45,591 nucleotides of DNA from Planctomycetota bacterium (GTDB lineage Bacteria; Planctomycetota; Planctomycetia; Pirellulales; JADFKK01), in assembly GCA_022564995.1 (NCBI GenBank), contig JADFKK010000017.1, positions 1 to 45,591 of the forward strand, given 5' to 3'. The notes under the pieces are model-generated. The model worked only from the letters and a program-made list of their open reading frames with translations, was not told the origin of the DNA and searched no databases. The first letter of the stretch is position 1. Each line of letters begins with the position of its first letter. Shown piece after piece: positions 14,797 to 23,752 of the stretch. A program made the position numbers and the translations under genes.

Positions 14797-15225
14797 GGCT
14801 TCTTCTTCGCCGCGTCATCCGCTCCCGCTTTCTTGGCCGATTCGAACCAGGCGTGTTCGGGGCGGGCGAGTAACTCTTCGATTAAGTCGAGCACCGCCTC
14901 GGCCCCTTCGGCGTTGCCGGCCTGCTTGGCGTCTTCAGCCATGTGACGGGCCTGCGGGATCAGCTCCATGTAGAAACGCTCGGCGACTTCGTACATGCCG
15001 TGCCAGTGGGCGTAGTCGGGGGCCATCATTGAGGCGCCGTGTCTTGCCCGGCGGCCTTCGTGATGCCACAGATAGAACCAGGTCCACTTTTGAAAACGGA
15101 ATGTGCGTCGTCACACCCGCCTCGACTTGTTTTCGGGCGACTTCCATCCACTGCACAAACACCAGCGACACCAGAAAAGTAACGCCCAACAGCGCGATGA
15201 TGATCTGTTTCGTTTTGAGTGACAT
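14793..15225 (-). pseudogene. Membrane-anchored protein of the bc-complex operon, split by a one-base frameshift
   Basis: The gene starts at ATG 15225 behind a GAGG site. Its first 46 residues include one membrane helix (IIIALLGVTFLVSLVFVQW) and end at HIPFSK. The frame then shifts at about 15087: dropping one base from the AAAAG run continues with WTWFYLWHHEGRRARHGASM, then MAPDYAHWHGMYEVAERFY and a Lys-rich end at 14793. Together this gives about 143 residues with consistent coding character on both sides. The gene lies downstream of Rieske and cytochrome b, which suggests a subunit or partner of that complex. A sequencing error, a real mutation or recoding could each explain the shift; I see no standard slippery heptamer. 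Confidence 0.75.
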
Positions 15226-15264
15226 CGTCGTATTCCTCAAAGAACGGGTTGATCTCGTGTTTCT

Positions 15265-15345
15265 CATCAGCCGCAGGGCGCTAGCCCACGGTTCTTTGCG
15301 GACGATTTCCCCGGGGAACCGGACGCTAGCGCATCGCAGCTGATG
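15265..15345. repeat. Family C paired repeat, diverged (C1)
   Basis: Left arm 15265-15294 and right arm 15316-15345 are imperfect inverted copies (CATCAGC...GGTTC and GAACC...GCTGATG). The same family, better preserved, lies at 30253-30327. It occupies the gap between cytochrome b and the frameshifted gene of the operon and ends 2 nt from the cytochrome b stop. Confidence 0.8.
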
Positions 15346-15347
15346 TC

Positions 15348-16397
15348 TCAGTGTTCCACCCAGGCTTCGTACACGGTTAATCCCATCAGCAGCAGGGCGG
15401 CCACAATGCCGATATAGACGCCGATGTCTTCTTTTTTGGTCAATTTTCGCAGGGCATGATCGATCCACGGCCAGACGAACATCGCACCGACGATCAGGCC
15501 GATGCTCAATACGGCCAGCGTGCCGGAAAACAGCTTCAGCCAGCGGAACATCACGTAGAAAAACCACTCCGGCTTGATTACCTCGGGAGTGACCATCGCG
15601 TTAGCCGGCGGCCCCAGCCCGGCGGGCAGCACAGTGGCCAGCACGCTGAGCAGCACCATCAGCATCAGCCCCATGATCAGCTCGGTGTAGAAATGATCGG
15701 GAAAGAAGTTGAACGTCTTGGGCGCATCGGCCGGCTCGTCCTCAAATTCAAACTCGGTGATGCCTTGCAGCCGGATCAACGTGATGTGGACGACGATCAA
15801 CAGCCCCATCGTCGCCGGCAGCACGGCCGCGTGGATGATGTAAAACCGGGGCAGCGTCTTGTCGTTATATTCGTCCCCAGCCAGCAGAAATTGCCGCAGC
15901 GTTTCACCGACCAGCGGCACGGTCCGCAGGATGTTCGCGCCGACCGTCGCTCCCCAATAGCTGAGCTGCTCGAACACCAGGCTATATCCGGTAAAGCCCA
16001 GCCCCAGCGTGCAGAGCAGCAGGCACATGCCGATCATCCAGTTCAGCTCGCGCGGCTTGCGAAACGCGCCGGTGAAGTAAACCCGCATCTGATGCAAAAT
16101 CACGGCCGCAATCATCAGCGTGGCGGCCCATTTGTGCAGGCTGCGGAAATACCAGCCGTAGTTGACCTCGTTGTTAATGTATTCGATCGATTCGTAGGCG
16201 GTCGTCGACGACGCCTGATAATAAAAGGCCAGCATGATGCCGGTAAATATCTGCACCACAAACAGATAGGCCGGCGTGCCGCCCAGACAAAACCACCAGC
16301 GGCGCAGGTGATTCGGCACCGGTTCGTTGGTCAACTCGCGGAGTTGATCGCCGGTGACCGGGATTCGCTCGCCAAGCCAGCGTGTCAAGAAACCCAT
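15348..16397 (-). CDS. Cytochrome b subunit of a bc-type quinol-cytochrome c reductase
   Basis: A 349-residue polytopic membrane protein that carries electrons from quinol between two b hemes. Heme-ligand histidines are in SLHKWAATLM / ILHQMRVY (14 residues apart) and YIIHAAVLPA / VVHITLIRL (15 apart). The 15-residue second spacing is the b6-type pattern. The Qo-site PEWY motif appears as PEWF in VIKPEWFFYVMFRW. The part after DHFYTELIMGLM adds helices equivalent to subunit IV, so the protein is a fused b6-plus-IV form. It starts 2 nt after the Rieske stop and is clearly co-transcribed with it. The cytochrome c partner of such a complex is not in the window. Confidence 0.95.
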   Translation of the reverse strand: MGFLTRWLGERIPVTGDQLRELTNEPVPNHLRRWWFCLGGTPAYLFVVQIFTGIMLAFYYQASSTTAYESIEYINNEVNYGWYFRSLHKWAATLMIAAVILHQMRVYFTGAFRKPRELNWMIGMCLLLCTLGLGFTGYSLVFEQLSYWGATVGANILRTVPLVGETLRQFLLAGDEYNDKTLPRFYIIHAAVLPATMGLLIVVHITLIRLQGITEFEFEDEPADAPKTFNFFPDHFYTELIMGLMLMVLLSVLATVLPAGLGPPANAMVTPEVIKPEWFFYVMFRWLKLFSGTLAVLSIGLIVGAMFVWPWIDHALRKLTKKEDIGVYIGIVAALLLMGLTVYEAWVEH

Positions 16398-16399
16398 CG

Positions 16400-16990
16400 T
16401 CAGGCCTCCTCGACTTGGCGCTGGGAATTGGACACAGCGGCCCGTTGGCCGACCCCGACCGATTCGGTGGGCACTTCGATCATCAGGTTACCGCCGTCGA
16501 TCTTCAGCGGATACCGCGAGAGCGTCTGCGGAGGGCTGGTCGCCGCCGGCGGGCCTTCGGTGGCGTTACCCTCGGGATCGAACACGCCGTTATGGCAAGG
16601 GCAGAAGAAGCGATTATTGAGCGCCTCCCAATGAACGCGACAGCCCAGGTGTGGGCAGACGCTCGACAGCGCGATGAACTCGTCGACCGAGGGTTCCTTT
16701 TCCTCTTCTTCCGGCGTCCTTTCGCGACGGGCGATGACGACCGACGCTCCGGTCGGGTCGATCATCGTCAGCGAATTACCGGGGGCGATTTCGGCCACCG
16801 GGGCGACGAACAACCAAGCCTTTGGCTGCGGGGCCGCCGGATAGAGAAACCGCCCGGCCATGTAGAAAAACGTGCCATAGCTCACCAGCAGCCCGCCGGC
16901 CATCGCCACATTGGAAGTCGTCGCAAGAAAATCTCGCCGGTGGGGATCATCGCCCTCGTGGGGTGCATCGCCGGGGGTTTCGTCGTTCAT
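16400..16990 (-). CDS. Rieske 2Fe-2S protein of the bc-type complex
   Basis: A 196-residue protein with a twin-arginine-like N-terminus (DPHRRDFLATTSNVAMAGG) and a single membrane anchor (GGLLVSYGTFFYMAGRFL). The cluster-binding motifs are CPHLGC and CPCHNG, separated by a typical loop. It transfers electrons from quinol to a c-type cytochrome at the outer face of the membrane. An AGG sits 5 nt before the ATG. It is the first gene of the - strand operon with cytochrome b. The promoter should lie in the 171-nt divergent gap shared with the MoaD-like gene. Confidence 0.96.
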   Translation of the reverse strand: MNDETPGDAPHEGDDPHRRDFLATTSNVAMAGGLLVSYGTFFYMAGRFLYPAAPQPKAWLFVAPVAEIAPGNSLTMIDPTGASVVIARRERTPEEEEKEPSVDEFIALSSVCPHLGCRVHWEALNNRFFCPCHNGVFDPEGNATEGPPAATSPPQTLSRYPLKIDGGNLMIEVPTESVGVGQRAAVSNSQRQVEEA

Positions 16991-17066
16991 CGTGCCTGAT
17001 GGTGCTAACGATCGATTGCCATAGAGAAACCGTTTTGGTTACCCACACGCCACGGGCGGTATTCTG

Positions 17067-17072
17067 TATAAT
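17067..17072 (+). promoter_or_regulatory. Candidate -10 box for the MoaD-like gene
   Basis: A perfect TATAAT lies 89 nt upstream of the MoaD-like ATG in the divergent gap. No good -35 hexamer is found at the standard spacing, so this is a weak call. Confidence 0.3.
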
Positions 17073-17161
17073 CGAGCGTTGTGTGACAAGCGGGTACAGT
17101 TTGTGCCCGGTTTTGCACGATTTGAAACACAGCAGCGTTCAATTCATTCTCGATCCTTCCC

Positions 17162-17425
17162 ATGAGCGTAACCATCGAATTTTTTGGCGTTCCGCGGCAA
17201 CGGGCCGGAACGGAGAGGGTCGAAATCGAGGCCGGCAGCCTTGGCCAGGCGCTGGCCGTGTTGTCGAAACGATTTGAAGGCATGGCCGAGTCCTGTTTCG
17301 ACGGCAACCGATTGCGCCCGGGATACGTGGCCAATCTCAACGGAGATCGGTTCGTGAGCGAACCAGACACGCCGCTGGCCGACGGGGATTCGTTGTTGAT
17401 TCTCTCGGCGGACGCGGGAGGGTGA
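17162..17425 (+). CDS. MoaD/ThiS-family sulfur carrier protein
   Basis: An 87-residue ubiquitin-like protein. It starts TIEFFGVPRQRAGTERVEIE, has the central LRPGYVANLNGDRFV strand region and ends in the diagnostic GG (LLILSADAGG), whose terminal glycine is adenylated and thiocarboxylated to donate sulfur. Length and order fit MoaD (molybdopterin) better than ThiS, but no molybdenum-cofactor genes are nearby. It is divergent from the bc operon. The ribosome site is weak. Confidence 0.88.
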   Translation: MSVTIEFFGVPRQRAGTERVEIEAGSLGQALAVLSKRFEGMAESCFDGNRLRPGYVANLNGDRFVSEPDTPLADGDSLLILSADAGG

Positions 17426-17488
17426 TGCTAGAGATAAATGCGTAATCGGGATGACTGATGGCCGAGAGAAGCGAACACCCAGCCCGCC

Positions 17489-17524
17489 GTACCCAGTACT
17501 CAGTACCCAGTACCCAGTCCTCAG
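17489..17524. repeat. 7-bp tandem repeat
   Basis: Four to five copies of CAGTACC (two with one or two changes) in the 342-nt gap between the MoaD-like gene and the giant pseudopilin. It has no coding sense in any frame. Confidence 0.7.
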
Positions 17525-17585
17525 AAACGACCATTGGGCGAGCGGATATTGGACTTATCCCCTTTTTCGTACAACCAGAGAAATT

Positions 17586-17640
17586 GTAAAGCCGCGTGCA
17601 AAGCCGTGACCAGCGGTCGTGCTCGGATTTGAGCTTTATG
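17586..17640. repeat. Degenerate family A repeat (A6)
   Basis: A worn copy of the paired repeat: TGTAAAGCCGCG, then AAGCCGTGACCAGCGGTCGT and a final GCTTTATG. It ends 127 nt before the giant gene, farther than the other family A copies. Confidence 0.6.
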
Positions 17641-17686
17641 ATTGGAGGGCACCGTCCTCGGTGGCCTGCACAACAGCGGCGAGGAG

Positions 17687-17720
17687 CAGCCTTTTGCAGC
17701 TACGAAAAGGCTGTTATGAT
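17687..17720 (+). promoter_or_regulatory. Dyad overlapping a candidate promoter of the giant pseudopilin gene
   Basis: CAGCCTTTT (17687-17695) and AAAAGGCTG (17705-17713) form a 9-bp perfect inverted repeat. It runs directly into an extended -10 element, TG-T-TATGAT at 17712-17720. A TTTTGC at 17692-17697 sits 17 nt upstream as a poor -35. The overlap of dyad and promoter suggests an operator. The gene start is 47 nt downstream with GGGAGAG before it. Confidence 0.4.
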
Positions 17721-17767
17721 GTATATTCGCTTATTCTCAGTTTCTCCTTGAGCGCTGGGAGAGAACG

Positions 17768-20700
17768 ATGAATCGCAAGTATCGTGATCGTCCAAATCGT
17801 TATCGGCCAAATCGTCGTGGTGTGTTGATCTTGGCGGTGCTGAGCCTGCTGATGCTGTTCACGCTGATCACGATCACCTATGTCGCGGTCTCCAAGCAGG
17901 CGATGACCAGCAGCCAGACTGCCAACCGATACGAAGAGGTGAGGCCCGATCACCAGGCGCTCTTGAACGGAGCCCTGCTGCAGATCATGCGCGACACCAA
18001 CAATCGCCACTCGGTGCTGTTCGGCCATTCACTGGGGGCCGACATGTACGGCACCTGGCTCGGCGGAACGGTCAGTTCAACTACGCGCCTGAACGAAACC
18101 AACGGACAGTTCGTCGAGCTTCAGATCGAGATCGACCAGTTAATGTTCGACAATGAATGGGGCAACCCGTTGGCGGAGGGCATCGAGAATTATTACCGCG
18201 GTCGCGTGCTGACGATGATCGACGGCCCCGCTGCCGGCAAAAGCACTCGCATCGTGTACAGCTCCGGTGATGTCAAGGTGCGGGTCATGGCCTTTCACAA
18301 ACTCGACCGGGCCGGCACTGGCATCGCCATTCCGCAGCAGGGGAACCGATTCATCATCAATGGGCGCGAATTTTCCCGCTTTAGCGATTTTTATTATTCC
18401 GTGAAGCCCAATTTTTCGAACGCGACGTTCCTTGCGGACGACGACACGATACGGCGGATCCTGATGCGCCAGAACGAAACCTACGACGCGGTCGACTTCA
18501 ACAACATGCTGCTTGGCCGGTTTCCGGAGGATCCCGTCCAGCGGCAGCCTGGCGTCACATCGGAGCGGACGATCATCCCCTCGCTGCATCGTCCTGCGCT
18601 GATTCGAAGGCAAGGCGCAAATCCTAACACCATGTTGCGCCCCTTGAGTGATTTCCATTACATGGTCAAGGGCCAACTGGACTTCACCGGAAAAAAGTTT
18701 GACCCCGTCAACGGTCCCTGGGACGTCGACACCGATGGTGACGGTGTGCTCGACGCAATATGGGTCGACCTGGGCTACCCGGTGCTGAGGACCGCCGACG
18801 GCCGCTCCTACAAACCGATGTTCGCTATTCGCTGCCAAGACCTCGACGGGCGGGTCAACGTCAATGCGCATGGGTGTTTGGCGCAGCTCGTAGGCAACTA
18901 CGATTCCGATCCGAATAACAACTTCGTCGACGCCGGCAGCAGCGGAGGGAAGACTTCCGTGCTCAACATGCCGCGAGGCGCGGGCATCGGACCGGCGGAA
19001 ATCAATCTCAGCTACCTATTCGCCGATGAGACGACCGGCGTGCGGACCTCACCAACCGCCCACGACGAACTGATGCGCCGGCGTTACGGCAGCGACGGCA
19101 AACCGGGCCGTGGTACTCCGCTGGACGACCCGCGCAGCATGATCGCGCCGTTTCGCGTGCCCGAAGTGTTCACGCCACCTGCCGGCGTCGTGAACAAGTC
19201 GTACGGTAGCCCGCCGGACATGCAAGGTCGCCGCTACGTCGGCTTGGATCACGCCGGCTGGCCGCTCTATTCGGACCAACCATTTTCCGGCGAGTTGACC
19301 GACAGCCCTTACCGGATGCTGCTTTCGCGATTCGGCCCGGTGGGTTCCGCCGCGGGCGACACTTCGACGGGCACGCCATCGATCGACGAGCCGTATTCGG
19401 TTCACGAATTGGAAAGGATCCTGCGCCGTTTCGATCGTGACGCCGCGCTGCTGCCCGACCGGCTGTTGCGACTGATCGATTCGAAGAACGGCGGCGGCGT
19501 ACGACGACCGCGGCAGGACATCACGGTGGCCAGCTTCTCTCAGCCGCGCACTCCATCCGACATGGCCACGGAGCTTAAGGTACGAGCCCAACGGGGCCAC
19601 ATAAGCGGCGACATCAACACTTGGATTAACAACAATTTGGCCCCCGAACTGCTGGCCGGACTACCGATGGACTTGAACCGGCCGTTCGGCGACGGGATCG
19701 ACAACGATGGCGACGGGATCATTGACGAGCCGGACGAGGCCCGCCTCAACATGGCCTGGAACGGGCTGTTTCCCAGCGGCGCATCGGTGCCTTTGGATTT
19801 GAACAACGACGGCATTGTCGACGACAACGACGCGAATGCCCGGCAGATATTTGCCCGCCACCTATACTGTCTGGCCATGCTGAAGATCGCCCGTGGCTAT
19901 CAACACGACTTTGACGGCGATGGCCGAAGCAGCTCGCGGGAAACGGCCCGCTGGCTCGCCCAATGGGCGGTCAACGTGGTCGATTTCCGCGACCAAGACT
20001 CGATCATGACACGGTTTGCCTACGACGAGACTCCGTTCGACGGCTGGAACGTCAATGACCCCGATACTGAAACCAGCAACGGCAATTACATGAGAACGGT
20101 CGTCTACGGTTGCGAGCAGCCGCTGCTGCTGTTGACCGAGACGCTCGCCTGGCACGACCACCGTACGCAGCGGGTCGACCCGATGACCGGAGAGGCGTAT
20201 GACAAAGACGGCGGGCCGGTCAAAGACGGCGAATTCCGCCAGATGGGGCGTCCGCGGGGCAATCTCGTGATCGAACTTTATCATCCCCGCAGTCGGCAGC
20301 ACGTCGCGCCGGGCTGGCTCTACGACACCTCGCGCCAGGGGCTGAAACTCAATCAGGTCGACGAGCGGACGGGAACTTCGGCGGTGTGGCGATTGGCATT
20401 TACCACCTCCGTCCAGACGACCGGTAACTTGAAGCGCTTGGTGCTCAACCCGAAGCAGATCACTTCGGTCGCGTATTTCACGAAAAACGACAATCCGGCC
20501 AATCATCCCAAGGACGACTTGGCCGACGAATTGCAGGGCCAGGAGGATGTCGGCAAGCGGTTTTTCGCGGCCGACGCCCAACTCAGAAACATCGAGCCAA
20601 ATAGCTACGCAGTGATCGGTACGGCAGAAAGGATGATGTTGGGCCGGCGCGTGGAGGCAGGCGTGGAAACCATGTCGACCAACACGAGAGACAAGGAACA

Positions 20701-22414
20701 AACAGTGTATCCCGTCGAGATCGAACTCGACGTGGCCTCTGGAAAAGTGACCGTGGGCGGCGCTAGTGCTCCGGCGGGTGCGGACAGAGCCGATCTCAAG
20801 AACCATGTGGCGGTCGTCATGGCGCCTCAGTATTTCGACGCGGCCGGCACGCGGGATTCCGGCAAGCTGGCCAACGGCCGGAAGCGACGCTTCAGCTTCC
20901 TCGAAAAGCCGCAGGGTTACACCATCGAGCCGGACCTCGAAGATGGTAAGAACATCGACTTCAAGTATTACGACAAGGACATCCTCAAGACGAAGATGCC
21001 GCTCGACGATGGACTGCCCGTAATCGGTGGAGGGGACAAGACGACGCAAGGCATTCGCAACATCTATCTTCAGCGGCTGGCCGACCCGACCCAACCGTGG
21101 AACCGACAATTCAATCCCTACATTATCGTCGACGTGATGCATGCGACCGCCAACGTGGTCGACCTGACGGTCTACAACGGCGATGATCCGCAGGGTGACG
21201 ACGTCGATCGTTTTTCCAGCCGGCAGCGGGGCGGCGAGTCGGATAACATCTGGCGCGCCGAAAGCACGAGTGCCAACGCCGGGGACGGCAACATCACCTC
21301 GCCCATCACCCATGCCACGCTCGGCTATCTCAACCGGTCATTCGGCGACCCGCTTGCCTCGGGTCCGTACAAGGGCGATCCGGCGGCCCGTGGCAATGAC
21401 AAGCCATTCCCCTGGCTCACCTGGAACAACCGGCCGTTCGTCAGTCAAATGGAGTTATTGTTGGTTCCTGGGACCAATGCCCGACAGTTGGTGGAGATGC
21501 ACAACACGCATCAAGCGGAACGAGGGAGTTACAACCCGTATGAGCCGCCGGCTCGCAGTTCGCCGTTCCCGCACTTGATGAATTACTTCAGTTCCCATAT
21601 TGCGGACCGTAACTCACCCCGTTTACTCCACATTCTGGAATACACCTACGTTCCGTCTCCGTTTGTCGGCACGCAAACCTGGCTGAGTCCCACGGTTTTC
21701 GCCAGCGGTGAGGGGACGCAGAAATTTCATCCGCCGTTCAACAGGATCTCCACCTATCGCGAACCGGGCCGGATCAACCTGAATACTATTTTCAGCAAGG
21801 AGGTCTTTAAGGCGCTGATCAACCACCCGGACGACCGCTATGTCGATGCCTTGTGGACTGCGTTTCAGAAGTCCCGTCGCGGATGGGAGACCACCGACCC
21901 GAATTGGCCGACCGAATATGGCAACCCGTTCCGTTCGATGAGCGAATCGGGTAGCGAGCCGATTTTCGCGATGTTTTCGAAACGGGCCGCCGACGTGACG
22001 CTGCTGCGAGCCAAGCTTGACGGCACTGGCAAACCGGGCAACACGCCACTGTTCGCCGCGGGCCAGATTATTAATAATAAGAACTACAACTCCGCAATGC
22101 GCAATCCCTACTTCCGCTATCAGCAACTCATGCGCTTGGGCAACCTGACGACGACGCGCTCGAACGTGTATGCGATTTGGATTACGCTTGGCTTCTTCGA
22201 GGTCTCGTCGCTGGACGAAAACGGCGACACGCTGCCGGTCGACGTGAATTACAAAGACGGTTACCGGCTCGTGCAGGAGTTGGGCAGCGACACGGGCGAG
22301 GTGCGACGGCACCGGGCGTTTTACATCGTCGACCGCTCGATTCCATTCGCCTTCGAGCGCGGCAAGAATCACAACGTCCACGACGCGATCTTGCTGTCAC
22401 GGCAGATCGAGTAG
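17768..22414 (+). CDS. Giant GspK/PilX-like pseudopilin with calcium-loop motifs
   Basis: A 1548-residue protein. The N-terminus is a type IV prepilin-like signal: basic NRYRPNRRG, then the hydrophobic VLILAVLSLLMLFTLITITY, cleaved after the Gly. As in GspK, no Glu is found at +5. The body is secreted. It carries Asp-rich calcium-type loops at about residues 321-329 (DTDGDGVLD), 643-655 (DNDGDGIIDEPD) and 677-690 (DLNNDGIVDDND), and IWVDLGYPV / CQDLDGRVNVNAHG, which I associate with planctomycete members. REPGRINLNT near residue 1334 resembles the GspK NVNTA region. It is several times longer than a typical GspK of about 330 residues, and no other secretion gene is nearby. Confidence 0.85.
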   Translation: MNRKYRDRPNRYRPNRRGVLILAVLSLLMLFTLITITYVAVSKQAMTSSQTANRYEEVRPDHQALLNGALLQIMRDTNNRHSVLFGHSLGADMYGTWLGGTVSSTTRLNETNGQFVELQIEIDQLMFDNEWGNPLAEGIENYYRGRVLTMIDGPAAGKSTRIVYSSGDVKVRVMAFHKLDRAGTGIAIPQQGNRFIINGREFSRFSDFYYSVKPNFSNATFLADDDTIRRILMRQNETYDAVDFNNMLLGRFPEDPVQRQPGVTSERTIIPSLHRPALIRRQGANPNTMLRPLSDFHYMVKGQLDFTGKKFDPVNGPWDVDTDGDGVLDAIWVDLGYPVLRTADGRSYKPMFAIRCQDLDGRVNVNAHGCLAQLVGNYDSDPNNNFVDAGSSGGKTSVLNMPRGAGIGPAEINLSYLFADETTGVRTSPTAHDELMRRRYGSDGKPGRGTPLDDPRSMIAPFRVPEVFTPPAGVVNKSYGSPPDMQGRRYVGLDHAGWPLYSDQPFSGELTDSPYRMLLSRFGPVGSAAGDTSTGTPSIDEPYSVHELERILRRFDRDAALLPDRLLRLIDSKNGGGVRRPRQDITVASFSQPRTPSDMATELKVRAQRGHISGDINTWINNNLAPELLAGLPMDLNRPFGDGIDNDGDGIIDEPDEARLNMAWNGLFPSGASVPLDLNNDGIVDDNDANARQIFARHLYCLAMLKIARGYQHDFDGDGRSSSRETARWLAQWAVNVVDFRDQDSIMTRFAYDETPFDGWNVNDPDTETSNGNYMRTVVYGCEQPLLLLTETLAWHDHRTQRVDPMTGEAYDKDGGPVKDGEFRQMGRPRGNLVIELYHPRSRQHVAPGWLYDTSRQGLKLNQVDERTGTSAVWRLAFTTSVQTTGNLKRLVLNPKQITSVAYFTKNDNPANHPKDDLADELQGQEDVGKRFFAADAQLRNIEPNSYAVIGTAERMMLGRRVEAGVETMSTNTRDKEQTVYPVEIELDVASGKVTVGGASAPAGADRADLKNHVAVVMAPQYFDAAGTRDSGKLANGRKRRFSFLEKPQGYTIEPDLEDGKNIDFKYYDKDILKTKMPLDDGLPVIGGGDKTTQGIRNIYLQRLADPTQPWNRQFNPYIIVDVMHATANVVDLTVYNGDDPQGDDVDRFSSRQRGGESDNIWRAESTSANAGDGNITSPITHATLGYLNRSFGDPLASGPYKGDPAARGNDKPFPWLTWNNRPFVSQMELLLVPGTNARQLVEMHNTHQAERGSYNPYEPPARSSPFPHLMNYFSSHIADRNSPRLLHILEYTYVPSPFVGTQTWLSPTVFASGEGTQKFHPPFNRISTYREPGRINLNTIFSKEVFKALINHPDDRYVDALWTAFQKSRRGWETTDPNWPTEYGNPFRSMSESGSEPIFAMFSKRAADVTLLRAKLDGTGKPGNTPLFAAGQIINNKNYNSAMRNPYFRYQQLMRLGNLTTTRSNVYAIWITLGFFEVSSLDENGDTLPVDVNYKDGYRLVQELGSDTGEVRRHRAFYIVDRSIPFAFERGKNHNVHDAILLSRQIE

Positions 22415-22467
22415 TGGAAACTCGACGATCGGCCCGTCGGCTTGAAAGCAAGCGATGCAAAGGACCG

Positions 22468-22833
22468 ATGACGATGCCGAAGCAGTATCGAACGGGGGCC
22501 GGACTGCTGCGGCTGTTTTTCAAAACCTACAGTATGGCCAGCGGCCGGACGAGGATCATTCCTCGCGAACCGTCGGACGCACCACGCGACGCGGCAGATG
22601 AAACGACTCGACCGCCCAAAGTCCCACCTGCCCCGTTTGACTCGCGGCTGGCCCAATTTCTTGGCTGTGACGAAAGCGAGCTGCGGCCGAAGCGGACCGG
22701 AGCCACCTCGAAGATGAGATTCTGGAGCCTCTTGCCGCTCGGTAGCTGGCACGGCCCGAAGCCGCGCTGGCGAATACGCCATCTATTAGAGCGGATCAGA
22801 ACACTGGTGCGTGGCGGGAAAAACCATCGCTGA
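22468..22833 (+). CDS. Small basic protein of unknown function
   Basis: A 121-residue basic protein. The ATG at 22468 follows AAGGA. It contains GLLRLFFKTYSMASGRTRII, a Pro-rich linker and FDSRLAQFLGCDESELRPK, and it ends in a basic RIRHLLERIRTLVRGGK. G/C at third codon positions is high at the start and weaker later. I do not recognise a family. It follows the giant gene after 53 nt on the same strand, so it may be the end of that transcript. Confidence 0.5.
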   Translation: MTMPKQYRTGAGLLRLFFKTYSMASGRTRIIPREPSDAPRDAADETTRPPKVPPAPFDSRLAQFLGCDESELRPKRTGATSKMRFWSLLPLGSWHGPKPRWRIRHLLERIRTLVRGGKNHR

Positions 22834-22971
22834 GCTCCTCGACGTGCAACTCCCGCATGAATGACCAGAACGACTTAGCAGACCAAGAAAACCCACCCGC
22901 GGCCACGGAAAATGGTGTAGTGTAGTATTGCGGAGAAGTTGAGCAGCGGCCCACTTCCACGAGACGATCAA

Positions 22972-23508
22972 ATGTCCCGACTCATCGCCTCGCTTGCGTA
23001 TTACCCTTCCCTGGCGTGGGGCGTGCTCATTTCTCGCATTCTGAGGGTTTGGAACGTCTGGGACGAGATCGACGACGGCGTGCTGCTTGGCGGGCTGCCG
23101 TGGGAGCGGGATGCGGCGCGGCTGCATGAGGCCGGCGTGAGGGCGGTGGTCAATACGTGTGAGGAATATGCCGGGCCGTTGGAGGAATATGAACGTCTGG
23201 GCATCGAGCAGCTTTATCTGCCGACTGTCGATTTTCTCCCGCCCTCTTTCGAGGCAATTAACCGGGCGGTTGATTTCATCGACCGTCATCGTGAGGCCGG
23301 CCACGCGGTCTACGTTCACTGCAAGGCCGGACGAGGTCGCAGCGCCACGATCGTGCTTTGTTGGCTGATGCGACACCACGGAATGACCCCGGACGAGGCC
23401 CAGCAGTTCATGCAGCAGCGCCGGCGTCAGGTTTCGCGACGCCTGGCCCGCCGGGAAGTCGTCCAGCGGTTCTGGAAGGCGGAGTGCCACGCCCGTAGTG
23501 GAGGGTGA
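22972..23508 (+). CDS. PTPMT1-like dual-specificity phosphatase
   Basis: A 178-residue phosphatase with the signature VHCKAGRGRSAT (Cys117, Arg123), the HCx5R loop of Cys-based phosphatases. DGVLLGGLPWERDAARL near the start and YLPTVDFLPPSFEAINRAV, with the likely general-acid Asp, match the PTPMT1 group, whose known member dephosphorylates phosphatidylglycerophosphate. An N-terminal hydrophobic stretch (LIASLAYYPSLAWGVLISRIL) suggests membrane association. The start could also be TTG 22939, which has CGGAGAAG directly before it. It is the upstream neighbour of the lipid-type fusion enzyme, but a 244-nt gap argues for separate control. A role in lipid phosphate removal is inferred. Confidence 0.85.
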   Translation: MSRLIASLAYYPSLAWGVLISRILRVWNVWDEIDDGVLLGGLPWERDAARLHEAGVRAVVNTCEEYAGPLEEYERLGIEQLYLPTVDFLPPSFEAINRAVDFIDRHREAGHAVYVHCKAGRGRSATIVLCWLMRHHGMTPDEAQQFMQQRRRQVSRRLARREVVQRFWKAECHARSGG

Positions 23509-23752
23509 GTCAGCTCGAACGCTTGATTCGGAGCCGGAGATTGGCGATCCGCAAGGCAATGGTGCGATTACACCGGTTCCGACCGAAGTAGGCGAGTTTA
23601 CGGCCGATTCCGGTTGGAGGGGAACCAGGGCGTGAATTTAGCTCGTTGGTTGCCTCACTGACGGCGGGGGCCGTTTGAAATCGCCGAGCATTCCTGGTAG
23701 GCTGGATTGTTGGTTTGGCGGGTTTTTGTCGGCTTTTTTGTTGAGTGTCACG

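Noticed and set aside
17489..17524. Tandem repeat as a replication origin or iteron array
   Set aside because: Only four or five 7-bp units, no DnaA boxes or replication gene nearby.
19862..21313. 483-codon open frame antisense to the giant pseudopilin
   Set aside because: It is a shadow frame of a GC-rich gene: no ribosome site, and the + strand gene has clear motifs throughout.
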